The translations under genes were made by a program, and so were the position numbers. This document shows, one piece after another, positions 52,201-59,953 of a DNA stretch of 64,000 bases. Source of the stretch: Gemmatimonadetes bacterium bin94 (GTDB lineage Bacteria; Gemmatimonadota; Gemmatimonadetes; Longimicrobiales; Gaopeijiaceae); NCBI GenBank assembly GCA_002238865.1, contig MPNE01000006.1, positions 62,001 to 126,000 on the forward strand, given 5' to 3'. A model generated the notes under the pieces. The model ran no database searches, had not been told where the DNA came from, and saw only the letters and a program-made list of their open reading frames with translations. Within the stretch, counting starts at the first letter, position 1, and the number at the start of each line of letters is the position of its first letter.

Positions 52201-52439
52201 GATTCCACGACGGCAAGGTCCACGATCCGCCCGCTCATGACGGCGGGGCCGATGTTGCGCGGGCCGAGCGCGTCCAGTTGCGCGGTGGTGACCTGGGCGC
52301 GGAGGGGCGGGGCGGCGGTGGCGAGGAGGGCGGCGAAAAGGGCCAGGCCGGACGTTTTGCGTGCGCCCCGGGCGACGGTGGAGAGCTGGTGCGTAAGGCG
52401 GTTTTTCATCGGGAGGTCTTGGGTGAGGGTAACTGGCAT
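49281..52439 (-). CDS. Secreted sortilin/VPS10-like BNR-repeat propeller protein
   Basis: A 1052-residue exported protein. The signal segment (SGLALFAALLATAAPPLRA) is followed by a sortilin/VPS10-type propeller with many BNR/Asp-box repeats: STDGGTSW, SADGGATW, SMDGGDSW, SEDRGDSWEF, SDDGGRTF, TTDRGDSW, SRDGGERW, SDDYGESW. A C-terminal region has a FnIII-like part (VVPGTYTVRLQAAG) and a helical tail. Proteins of this kind are very common in Gemmatimonadota and Acidobacteria-type genomes; activity unknown. An ATG at 52409 is an alternative start and neither has a strong ribosome site. It is divergent from the next gene. Confidence 0.84.
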   Translation of the reverse strand: MPVTLTQDLPMKNRLTHQLSTVARGARKTSGLALFAALLATAAPPLRAQVTTAQLDALGPRNIGPAVMSGRIVDLAVVESDPLKFYVASATGGVFKTNDNGITLVPVFENEGTHSVGAIAVHQRDTAIVWVGTGERANRQSSSWGDGVYKSTDGGTSWTNMGLRDSHHVGRIALHPDNADLVYVAAMGHLWGPNEERGLYRSADGGATWEPILQVDENTGVVDVALDPDDPSIVYAATYQRQRRAWGFHGGGPGSALHRSMDGGDSWERLTGPGVERGLPDGVLGRIGISIYRSDPRIVYVSVEQGYRYNASTAYTERRAGIYRSEDRGDSWEFMSDWNPRPMYASQITVDPSDDQRIYMVNSYSFSDDGGRTFTSPPQSLHGDDRLVWVNPTDSRHVMKADDGGLGISYDRGLNWLYISDLPVSQYYRVSVDMAQPYNVYGGLQDNGSWMGPSETWRQNGIVNSDWTRLGGGDGFVNIADTTNNTVIYTESQYLGLSRFDTRSGERTSIRPGDPTGHIAGRRNWETWREVGTFEEQRLGNAMEPANWDGPFIISPHDASTLYAGTPILWKTTDRGDSWQALGDLTTGVDRRTLPVMGQMPHDLTPSLDDGVPYYPTISAVAESPLVQGLLFAGTADGRLHVSRDGGERWTDVSARDISDSDEPDAATGFPGLPPGAWVSGIEPSRHNEARVYAVWNNYRNDDYANYLYRSDDYGESWVSITSDLPPERVLRTLREDPRNGSVLFLGAEIGLFYTMDGGGHWTELRSGMPTLPFNDLVIHPRENDLVLGTHGRGIWILDQINALQELTPEVMAQAAHLFTTEPAVQIRRAGGAAHTGDVYYRGENPPNGAILDYWLGEAGEEGTVEIAVEDSDGARVATVDGTTRQGMNRVVWDLRHKVGDAGDGEEAGRFQRPSRGPLVVPGTYTVRLQAAGTESSREVVVREDPRIDASPGVRAAWTATLLELADARASAGAESGRIREALEGVAEDDTGPRAAKLRDLQREFGELMSRIGRLAGEVEGVVAPLTQDQKSRRDFYMEMLEVLSGEAAEVG

Positions 52440-52528
52440 CGATGATCGGAGCCTTCAAGATTGGTCGGGAGGGCGGCCTGTATCAACCGACGCTCCCGGC
52501 AGAGGACCGGCACCATGCACCGATTCGC

Positions 52529-53761
52529 ATGAGGGAACGGAAGACGATTCGCACCGCGCATGGGCTCCTCCTGGCCCTGGTGCTCGCCGGTGCCGTGTCC
52601 ATCTCGATTCATATGCGCCAGGGCGCAGCGACCGGGGGTACCATCGGCGGGTCCGGCGATCTCGACGTTTGGCTGCTGGACTCAGTGCCCTTGATGAGCG
52701 TCGGCGACAGCGAAGCGGACCCGCTCCATGAAGTAGCCGGGATTGTAATTACCGGGAGTCACGTGGTGATCGCCCAGGAAGGGGCGGGCACACTTCGCTT
52801 CTACGACCGGAAGGGCTCCCTCGACCACGTAGTCGGCGGAAGAGGCGAGGGTCCGGGCGAGTTCGGCGAATTGGCGTGGATGCGGGGTGTCGGTGACCAT
52901 CTCGTCACGTATGACGGGTATGGCCGCAGAGTCTCCAGATTCAGCCTGGATGGCCGGTACCTGGGTTCGGTCGCCCTTTCTCCGCCCGAGGAGTACCAGG
53001 CGGGTCTTTCGGCGTTGGGGGCGTTTTCGGACGGAACAGTGCTCGGGAATCTCTGGGATGTTCGATTCCTGCCCACGGAACCGGAAGTCCAGCGGCGCCC
53101 GGTGACGCTTCTTCACTTCGATAGTCAGGGCGGATTCGCTGGTCGTTTCTTCGAAATGGCTGGCCCGGAGACCTGGTACGAGCCCGTTGGCAACGCCGGA
53201 TCGAGGCAGATGTCCCGGTTCTTCGGCCGCGTTTCGGAAGCCGCGGTCATCGACTCCCTGTTCGTGGTTGTGGAAAACGACTCGTACGACATTCCCGTGT
53301 ACGGGCGTGACGGAGTCGTTCGGGATACGCTCCGTCCCGGAGTCGTGCCCGAACCAACCCCCTTGCCACGGTCTCAGGTGGAGTTCATCCGGCAGACCCT
53401 CCTGGACTCCCGGGACCTGGGCTCGGTCCGAGGCGAAGTGGAGCGCATGTTGGCGGCCATGGGGCTCCCCGAGCACCTGCCTCCGTACGGCCGGTTGTCG
53501 CTGGGGTACCCGAAGCACCCGCCTGTCACGGCGGCCGACGGGCTGGTGTGGGCGCTCCGCTACGGAGGGCTCCCGCGGGAGGGTTCGGACCCGGAGGGCC
53601 CGGAGTGGTTCGTGTTCAGGCCGGGCGCGGGGCAGATCGCCACCCTCTCGTCGCCGGACGACGTGGTGCTCTTCGACGTGACGGGCGACCTGGCCGCCGT
53701 GTTGCGGCGCACGGCACTCGACGAGGAGGTCGTGGAGTTGAGGAGGATTGTGGGGAGGTAG
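52529..53761 (+). CDS. Six-bladed beta-propeller protein with N-terminal anchor
   Basis: A 410-residue paralogue in type of the lipoprotein at 44071-45306. The N-terminus (AHGLLLALVLAGAVSISIH) is a signal or uncleaved anchor; no lipobox is seen. Blade signatures include VVGGRGEGPGEFGELAWM, LVTYDGYGRRVSRFSLDG and VVRDTLRPG. The start at 52529 was chosen as the ATG just before the signal. An upstream frame to 52442 would add 29 residues without a signal function. Role unknown, probably ligand binding in the periplasm. Confidence 0.78.
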   Translation: MRERKTIRTAHGLLLALVLAGAVSISIHMRQGAATGGTIGGSGDLDVWLLDSVPLMSVGDSEADPLHEVAGIVITGSHVVIAQEGAGTLRFYDRKGSLDHVVGGRGEGPGEFGELAWMRGVGDHLVTYDGYGRRVSRFSLDGRYLGSVALSPPEEYQAGLSALGAFSDGTVLGNLWDVRFLPTEPEVQRRPVTLLHFDSQGGFAGRFFEMAGPETWYEPVGNAGSRQMSRFFGRVSEAAVIDSLFVVVENDSYDIPVYGRDGVVRDTLRPGVVPEPTPLPRSQVEFIRQTLLDSRDLGSVRGEVERMLAAMGLPEHLPPYGRLSLGYPKHPPVTAADGLVWALRYGGLPREGSDPEGPEWFVFRPGAGQIATLSSPDDVVLFDVTGDLAAVLRRTALDEEVVELRRIVGR

Positions 53762-53806
53762 GCGGCCAACGCGCGTGGGGAGGCGAGAGAGCGAGCCGCC
53801 TTGTTG

Positions 53807-53814
53807 TATCTTGA
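53807..53814 (+). promoter_or_regulatory. Candidate -10 element giving an almost leaderless transcript
   Basis: TATCTTGA lies seven bases before the ATG at 53822, the same geometry as the element before the cytochrome c gene at 18735. No clear -35 or Shine-Dalgarno is present. Confidence 0.3.
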
Positions 53815-53821
53815 GTCTGCC

Positions 53822-54517
53822 ATGAAACGATTTGCCCTGATCGCGACCGTCCCCCTTGCACTGACCATGCCGGGCCAACCCGCATCCGCGATGCAGCAGG
53901 GCATCGCCGTGGGAGCGCGCATGGGCACACTCGGTGTCGGCGCGGATGTCGTCGTCGCGCTGAACGACCGTATCGCGCTCCGGGGTGGTGCCGCGTTTTT
54001 CGGATTCGACGTGGATCTCACCGGGAGGTTCGGACTCGCCGGCAACCGCACGGCCCGGATTGCACTGCCGACCGCGTTGTACAGCATGGGCGCGGAGCTT
54101 TCGGCAGCGTCCGGCCTCCTGAGGGCGGGCGCCGGCCTGGTGTTCAGGTCCGAGGATCCCCTACACGAGATCACCTACGAGAGCGGCGCGTCGATCAGCA
54201 TCGGCGGGGGCGGATACCGGTATCCGGAGGTCCTCACGGTGACCACCACCCTCACCTCCGGATCAGTCGCCCCCTACGTGCTGTTGGGATTCGGATCGAA
54301 TTCGGCGCCCGGGTTCAGCTTCGTAGCGGACATCGGTGCGGTCCTGCACCTGACCCCCACGTTCGACATGACCGCCACGGGCGATCCGGCGGTGCTGAAC
54401 TCGTTGAAGTTCCGCAACGACCTGGATACCGAGAGGCGACAGGCCGAGGACGATGCCGCAGGGTTCGTGAACTACTGGCCAGTGGTCAGCGTCGGTCTCC
54501 GTTACGGACTCAGGTAG
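53822..54517 (+). CDS. Outer-membrane beta-barrel protein
   Basis: A 231-residue exported protein with a signal peptide (IATVPLALTMPGQPASA) and alternating amphipathic strands rich in glycine and aromatics (GARMGTLGVGADVVVALND, GGAAFFGFDVDLTG, VAPYVLLGFGSNS, VVSVGLRYGLR). The last strand ends with an aromatic-containing motif typical of barrels read by BamA. About eight strands fit the length. No OmpA-like peptidoglycan-binding domain is present. Function unknown. Confidence 0.75.
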   Translation: MKRFALIATVPLALTMPGQPASAMQQGIAVGARMGTLGVGADVVVALNDRIALRGGAAFFGFDVDLTGRFGLAGNRTARIALPTALYSMGAELSAASGLLRAGAGLVFRSEDPLHEITYESGASISIGGGGYRYPEVLTVTTTLTSGSVAPYVLLGFGSNSAPGFSFVADIGAVLHLTPTFDMTATGDPAVLNSLKFRNDLDTERRQAEDDAAGFVNYWPVVSVGLRYGLR

Positions 54518-54524
54518 GGCAGCC

Positions 54525-56408
54525 CTACGTCAGTCCCGTCCTTCTGTGCGCGGGCATGGATGCCACCACGACCTGCCGCGCGTCCTCGTCCCAGAAGTAG
54601 TAGATGCGGAGGCAGCGGCGCGGATCGCGGGTATTCGCTCCGCGCTTGATGTGCCACTCGACGCGCTGGCGGCGGCCCTCCCAGGAGCAATCGAAGCTGT
54701 CGCCGCCGCACGGCAGGTTGTACACGGCGTCCTGGACCCCGTGGATGCGTCCGTGGAGCGCGGGATCCCCGCCGCGGAGACGCCCGTCGCGGTAGTCGCG
54801 CGACAGCCAGTTGAGACACGCCGCGGCCAGGCCGATGTCCTCGAACTCGGCGCCGCCCAACTCCCGTCGCGCGGCGCTGGTGAGCGCGAGCCGGCCGGCC
54901 AGGGTTTCGTCGCACCAGGTCGCGAACTCTTCCCAGCCGGTCGGGAACGGCGTGGCCGCATCCGGATCGCCGCCCAGGGAGCGCACCAGCCCAGCCAGCT
55001 GCCCTACCCTTTTGCGGGCTTCGTCGCGCTCGCGTTCGGCGACTTCGGCCCTCCGCCTGGCCTGTTCGTAGCGACTCCTTCGCGTGCGCGCTCTGACCGT
55101 CGCGGCTTTCAGCTTGCGGCGGAGCAGGTGGGCCTCTTCCGGCGATCCAGGCTGTCGTCTTGGCTGTGCCGGTTCCAGAGCCAGCTCGTGTCCGGGTTGT
55201 CCGCTCTCGCGGGGCGCCCACGCCCCGACCGGTGCCGGAGCCGATTCCTTGACGGCGGCGACCGTAGAAGGCGCGCCGAGGCGACCATCCGTCAGCACCT
55301 GGCCGGCGCTGGCTGCCCCGGTTTGTCCGGTCCCGTACTCTGCAGCCGTCGGCACGTCCGGGGTACGCCGGATCGACTTCCGGAGCATTGCGAAAAGCCA
55401 CCCCGGACCCCGTGTCGATTGAGCGGCCCGGGAAGCGAGGCGTCCATAACCCGGAAGGTCGTGGGCCCCGTCTCCGGCGCGCTGCCGGTCCTCGACGGCC
55501 ATCCGCAGGAATTGGGCGGTGACGTCCGCCACTCCCTGCTCGTGCTCCATCCGATTCCTGAGGAAGAGGGGATGCTCGGACCACGGCGACGTGTCGCTGA
55601 ACCCGGGGCGGTAGTACCTCCAGGCACCCAGGAACACCGACAGATTCTTGGTGACCAGGTCGCTCAATCGGTAGGTCATCGCGGGCGGCAGCACCCAGAC
55701 GACGGCCAGGCCGGTCAGGGCGCGCGCAAGCGCCTTCCACTGGCGCCGCAGCTGTTCAGGGTCTTCCGGCTCCGGGGGCACCGAGAGAACCGCCATGGGC
55801 ATCCGGCGACCGGGGTCGAGCAACACCTGCTGGAAGCTCGCCATGGTCTCCGCCGTCTCGACCACGACCGGCTCGTGGCTGAGCCTTCGCCCGTGCTGAA
55901 AGAGCGGCATCCGCTCGGACATCGTGGCGAGCATTTCGGCCGGATACTCCCTCATGGGCTCGGCGGGCACGACCGAGCGGTCGACGACCTCGACCGTGAT
56001 GGTCGGGGATCGTCCCGCCGGGTGGGCCACGGCGACCTCGGTCACGATCATCTGTCCCGCGCCGGGGCTGCGCTCGAGCTGTGCCGCCCAGTGGTCCCCC
56101 AGGCCGTCTCGCACCCGTACCGCCCGGCACGCCTCTTCGCCGCTTCGGTGCGAGAACGATCGGTGCCGGGACGCCCTGCGGGGCAGCCTGCTCTCCAATC
56201 GCGCCTGCATGTGATCCAGCGCGATCGCGCGGCACTGGTGAACCACGGCGGGGTCCGTGTGAGCAGCGGCCTCGGCGTGGACCAGCAGCTTCCCGCCGGA
56301 GCCGTTCGCCCCGAGTGGCGCGCCCATCCGTGCCGCCGCGGCCCTGCTGCGCCTGGACCGCTCCGCGCGGCCCAGTTCCTGGAACGACTTGAACCTCTCC
56401 CGCGGCAT
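54525..56408 (-). CDS. Unrecognised 627-residue soluble protein
   Basis: I do not recognise this gene. It lacks a signal peptide and membrane helices and is Arg-rich. The middle (about 180-290) has an alternating strand-helix pattern with MPMAVLSVPPEPED, LTGLAVVWVLPPAMTYRLSDL and LSVFLGAWRYYRPGFSD, suggesting a nucleotide-binding-like or nuclease-like fold. A coiled coil follows around 420-470. The C-terminal 70 residues (VEWHIKRGANTRDPRRCLRIYYFWDED) look like a compact basic sheet domain reminiscent of RelE-type toxins, a weak impression. It stands alone, tail to tail with a barrel gene. Proteins of this layout occur in actinobacterial accessory regions as I recall, so a conflict-system role is possible. 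Confidence 0.6.
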   Translation of the reverse strand: MPRERFKSFQELGRAERSRRSRAAAARMGAPLGANGSGGKLLVHAEAAAHTDPAVVHQCRAIALDHMQARLESRLPRRASRHRSFSHRSGEEACRAVRVRDGLGDHWAAQLERSPGAGQMIVTEVAVAHPAGRSPTITVEVVDRSVVPAEPMREYPAEMLATMSERMPLFQHGRRLSHEPVVVETAETMASFQQVLLDPGRRMPMAVLSVPPEPEDPEQLRRQWKALARALTGLAVVWVLPPAMTYRLSDLVTKNLSVFLGAWRYYRPGFSDTSPWSEHPLFLRNRMEHEQGVADVTAQFLRMAVEDRQRAGDGAHDLPGYGRLASRAAQSTRGPGWLFAMLRKSIRRTPDVPTAAEYGTGQTGAASAGQVLTDGRLGAPSTVAAVKESAPAPVGAWAPRESGQPGHELALEPAQPRRQPGSPEEAHLLRRKLKAATVRARTRRSRYEQARRRAEVAERERDEARKRVGQLAGLVRSLGGDPDAATPFPTGWEEFATWCDETLAGRLALTSAARRELGGAEFEDIGLAAACLNWLSRDYRDGRLRGGDPALHGRIHGVQDAVYNLPCGGDSFDCSWEGRRQRVEWHIKRGANTRDPRRCLRIYYFWDEDARQVVVASMPAHRRTGLT

Positions 56409-56486
56409 GATGTTGTCCCTGGTCGTGAGTGGTCGATTCGTGCCAACATCTTGCCGCGACGTCGAGGACGCAAGCAGGGTGGGGAT

Positions 56487-57611
56487 TCAGTGCGAACGCA
56501 GCCCCATTATCCCTCTCAGAGCCATGAAGAAGCGGACTGCTTCCCGCAGCCGGGCCGGGTTCGCGGCGGAGCCCCCGGAGTGGGCGAAGAGATCTGTGAC
56601 GGTGGCGGAGACATCGGTCCGGCTCCCGAGGCGGCGCTCCAGCGCGAGGGTCTCGGTGAAGGGGATAAGGTGGTCGCGGCGCCCGTGAATGAGGCGGACG
56701 GGGAATGCCGGTCGGTCGCCTGGCGCCGCGGAGCGAGGCAGCTCCAGGTGGGGGTGGACCGATCGGGCGGCCTCGGCGAGCAGTGGAGCGATCTCGTTCG
56801 CGGGGCCGGGTTCCGGCTCCCGGTCCGCGGGCGGTGCGAACAGCCTGAACAGTGCGCGGTCTTCGGCCGGCATCGAGCTGGTCAATTCGTCCTTCACGCC
56901 GTCGTAGCCCGGGTCCCACGACATGATCCTCCGGTCTCCAGCCAGCGACGCCAGCCGGCCGAGGGCCCGGGAGACGCCGCGCGCGGTCGCGTACCCCGGG
57001 ATGCGGTGCAGGTAGTTCGCCGCCACCACCCAGCGGCCGTAGGGGTCGGGCCGCAGGTAGGCGGTCCGGCTCCGCCACTCGAACTGCCCCGTGAGGCCGA
57101 AGCGGATGGCCTCGAACAGCCGGCAGTAGCCGCCAAACCCGACGACGCCACGGACGCGGCCCGCTGCGGCCACGCGCCCGGCCACGCGAAGGGCCTGCGG
57201 GACGCCGAAGGACAACCCCGCGACGATCACGCCGCCTGTACGCACGAGGGGGTCGTTGTGCAGGTACTCCAACCCCCGTTCGAGGGCCGACTGTGCGGGG
57301 GCCGGGTCCAGCTCCAGCCTCCGCCATGCGGGGATGTCGGGAACGAGCACGTCTCCGCCGGCGCCGGCGAGAGCGGCGGCGAAGCGGACGATGCTCGGGT
57401 GATCGGGTCCCGGCCGGGTCACGCCGTGCAGGAGCAGCCAGCCGGGCAGCGGCCGGTTCCGCGACGCGGGGCGGTACCTCCGGGCCGCCATGGCCTCCGG
57501 GCCCGCGCCAACGGCGATGTCCCCGGCGACAACACCCCGCATGGGGGTGCCGGACGATCCGAGCACCCAACCCCGGAGGTACCGAAGTGTATCATAGGTT
57601 GGACTGGCCAT
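56487..57611 (-). CDS. Alpha/beta hydrolase
   Basis: A 374-residue protein with an alpha/beta hydrolase core. The strand PGWLLLHGVTRPGPDH supplies the oxyanion-hole region, GLSFG in IVAGLSFGVPQ is the nucleophile elbow with the catalytic serine, and RLIHGRRDHLIPF carries the acid-bearing segment; the C-terminal TDLFAHSGG holds the histidine. A large insertion with aromatic residues forms a lid. Substrate unknown. Start at 57611 with AAGG five bases upstream. It is divergent from the DUF2723 gene. Confidence 0.8.
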   Translation of the reverse strand: MASPTYDTLRYLRGWVLGSSGTPMRGVVAGDIAVGAGPEAMAARRYRPASRNRPLPGWLLLHGVTRPGPDHPSIVRFAAALAGAGGDVLVPDIPAWRRLELDPAPAQSALERGLEYLHNDPLVRTGGVIVAGLSFGVPQALRVAGRVAAAGRVRGVVGFGGYCRLFEAIRFGLTGQFEWRSRTAYLRPDPYGRWVVAANYLHRIPGYATARGVSRALGRLASLAGDRRIMSWDPGYDGVKDELTSSMPAEDRALFRLFAPPADREPEPGPANEIAPLLAEAARSVHPHLELPRSAAPGDRPAFPVRLIHGRRDHLIPFTETLALERRLGSRTDVSATVTDLFAHSGGSAANPARLREAVRFFMALRGIMGLRSH

Positions 57612-57723
57612 GGCTACCTTGGGATGGCTGTCGCGGGGACGGTGCGGTGGTGGCCGTCCCGGCACCCTGCCAATCTATGCACGGAAATCATCAACGCGTC
57701 AGCAGCGGGGGGAAGATCGACGG

Positions 57724-59901
57724 ATGACTGACAAGGGGGGCAATCCGCCCTACAGGGCCGCCGCGTGCGCTAGCGCAGGCGTCCTCTTGCTCTATGTCCT
57801 GACGCTCGCGCCCACGACGGCCTGGTGGGACGCCAGCGAGTACATCGCCACAGGTTTTTCCCTGGGGATCCCGCACCCCCCCGGGAACCCTCTTTTCGTC
57901 AGCCTGGCCCGTACCTGGTCCCTGGTGCTGGCGCCGCTGGGCCTGTCTCCCGCCGTCCGCGTGAACCTGCTGGCCGCCACAACCTCGGCAAGCGCGTTCT
58001 TCTTCTTCTACCTGATCGCCCACCGTACCCTTGCGCAACTCCGGGGCTTCGGACGGGAGGCGCTGATCGGTGCGGGGATCGCGGTGCTGGTCGGGGCCAC
58101 GGCGTTCACCGTGTGGAGCCAGAGCACCGCCAACGAGAAGGTGTACACGGTCTCGCTTCTGGTCGTGGCCGCGGTCAGCTGGCTTGTGCTTCGCGGGCAC
58201 GACCTTGGGCTCGACCGACCGAAGGGGCAGCGGCTGCTGGTCGGCGCCGTGTACCTCATGGCTCTCGGATCGACCAACCACCTGATGTCGGTGCTCCCTG
58301 TAGGGGCGGTCGCTGTGTTCGTCCTTCTGGCCCGGCCGGGGATTCTGCTGCGGCCCCGTTTCCTGTCCCGCTGTGTACTGGCCGTCGTCGTCGGCCTCTC
58401 CTTCAGCTTCTTCCTGCCCATTCGGGCCGCTCAGCGCCCCGTTATCAACGAGGGTGATCCGCTGTGCGACGGCTTCGTCGAGACGGCTGCGGCGATTTAC
58501 ACCAACGGGAAGGCCGGATGTCCGGCCCTGGCTTCGTCGCTGCAACGGGAACAGTACGCGAAGCCGCCCGTGACGATGCGCATGGCCCCCTTTACTCACC
58601 AGCTTCACAACTTCTTCCAGTACTTCGATTGGCAGTGGGCAAGGGGGATGGATCCGGACGAGCCGGTCAGCCGAAAACGCCTTCCCTTCACGCTGCTGTT
58701 CCTCGCGCTGGGGGTCGCGGGCCTCGTCTCGGTATGGCGGGGTGACCGCGACGCGGGGGTGTACCTGGCTGTCCTTGCCGCCACCCTGTCCCTCGGGCTC
58801 GTCTTCTACCTGAACTTCCGCTACGGGTACTCGATCGCGCCGGCGGAGATCCCCCTGAGCGCCCGCGAGGTGCGGGAACGCGACTACTTCTTCCTTCTGG
58901 GCTTCGCGTACTGGGGCGTTATGGCCGGGCTGGGCCTGGTGCGGGGATGGCAGTGGCTCGGGGACAGGCTGGGGAGCGCCCGCAAGGCCGCGCCCGTGCT
59001 CGCGGTGGCCGCCCTGCCGTTTTTCCTGAACATGAACTGGGCCAACCGCGCCGGAGACTACGCCGCGCGCGACTATGCGCATGACCTCCTGAACAGCGTG
59101 GAGCCCTACGCGGTGCTCTTCACCAACGGAGACAACGACACCTTTCCGCTCTGGTACCTGCAGGAAGTGGAGGGGATTCGGCAGGACGTGACCGTCGCGG
59201 TGGTCCAGTACCTGTCCACGGACTGGTACCCGAAGCAGCTCCGCGAATTGACCGCGCCGGGTCGCCAGCGACCGTACATCCCGGTGGAGGGGATAGCCTA
59301 TGAGGACCGGGCGCCGCCGGCGGCTTCCGTGCTGGGCATGACCGACGACCAGCTTCGGCGGGTGGGAGGCGGTCCGCTCCCGGATTCGTTCACGCTCCGG
59401 ATCGGGAGCATGGTCGTGGCCTACCCCGCGGGCATGAATCTGACCCCTGGCCAGCGGGTCGCGCTGTCGATGATCCGGTCCTCGGCTGCCGAGCGGCCCA
59501 TCTACTTCGCCGGATCCTCGGGGGAGATGGCCCAGATGGGGTTGAATCCCTGGGGCGTCGCGGAGGGTCTCGCGGTGAGACTCTCCGTCCGCAGCCTGGA
59601 CGAGCCGAGGCCGCGGTCCTACCGACAGGTGCCCGTGGAACTGGGCGGCGACTGGTTCGATTATGACCGGACCGTCCAGCTCGTGGACGACGTGTACCGG
59701 TACCGGGGAATCCGCTTCCGCGACATCTGGCCGGACATGTCGACCGACAACATTCCCCTGCAGTACTACCTGCTCACGGCCAAGCTGGCGATGCTCGCCG
59801 ATGTTGCGGGAGACGCGGAGGCGGTCGCGCGCTACGGGGATATGGCGCAGGACTTCCTGGTGGTCTACCGCGGGGGTGCGAAGGCGGGGCGGTCGGAGTG
59901 A
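57724..59901 (+). CDS. DUF2723-type integral membrane glycosyltransferase
   Basis: A 725-residue membrane protein with about ten N-terminal helices and a C-terminal soluble domain. The TAWWDASEYIATGFSLGIPH segment, with its catalytic-type Asp-Glu pair in the first loop, and PPGNPLF are hallmarks of the DUF2723 family. These are GT-C-fold proteins related to eukaryotic TMEM260 O-mannosyltransferases. TNGDNDTFPLWYLQEVEGIRQDV marks the C-terminal domain. Likely transfers a lipid-linked sugar to an exported protein. Start at 57724 has GGGGGAAG eight bases upstream. Confidence 0.85.
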   Translation: MTDKGGNPPYRAAACASAGVLLLYVLTLAPTTAWWDASEYIATGFSLGIPHPPGNPLFVSLARTWSLVLAPLGLSPAVRVNLLAATTSASAFFFFYLIAHRTLAQLRGFGREALIGAGIAVLVGATAFTVWSQSTANEKVYTVSLLVVAAVSWLVLRGHDLGLDRPKGQRLLVGAVYLMALGSTNHLMSVLPVGAVAVFVLLARPGILLRPRFLSRCVLAVVVGLSFSFFLPIRAAQRPVINEGDPLCDGFVETAAAIYTNGKAGCPALASSLQREQYAKPPVTMRMAPFTHQLHNFFQYFDWQWARGMDPDEPVSRKRLPFTLLFLALGVAGLVSVWRGDRDAGVYLAVLAATLSLGLVFYLNFRYGYSIAPAEIPLSAREVRERDYFFLLGFAYWGVMAGLGLVRGWQWLGDRLGSARKAAPVLAVAALPFFLNMNWANRAGDYAARDYAHDLLNSVEPYAVLFTNGDNDTFPLWYLQEVEGIRQDVTVAVVQYLSTDWYPKQLRELTAPGRQRPYIPVEGIAYEDRAPPAASVLGMTDDQLRRVGGGPLPDSFTLRIGSMVVAYPAGMNLTPGQRVALSMIRSSAAERPIYFAGSSGEMAQMGLNPWGVAEGLAVRLSVRSLDEPRPRSYRQVPVELGGDWFDYDRTVQLVDDVYRYRGIRFRDIWPDMSTDNIPLQYYLLTAKLAMLADVAGDAEAVARYGDMAQDFLVVYRGGAKAGRSE

Positions 59902-59942
59902 GGGGCCGCCACGCCGCTCGGCCGGACGCCGGTGGCGACCCC
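59902..59942. terminator. Possible bidirectional terminator hairpin
   Basis: In the 52-bp gap between two convergent genes, GGGGCCGCCAC (59902-59912) can pair with GTGGCGACCCC (59932-59942) with a two-base internal mismatch. There is only a short TTGG tail, so activity is uncertain. Confidence 0.35.
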
Positions 59943-59953
59943 TTGGCTCCGGA

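Noticed and set aside
54546-57731. 1061-codon plus-strand open frame
   Set aside because: Antisense to two genes with coherent protein features; no start signal or recognisable domains.
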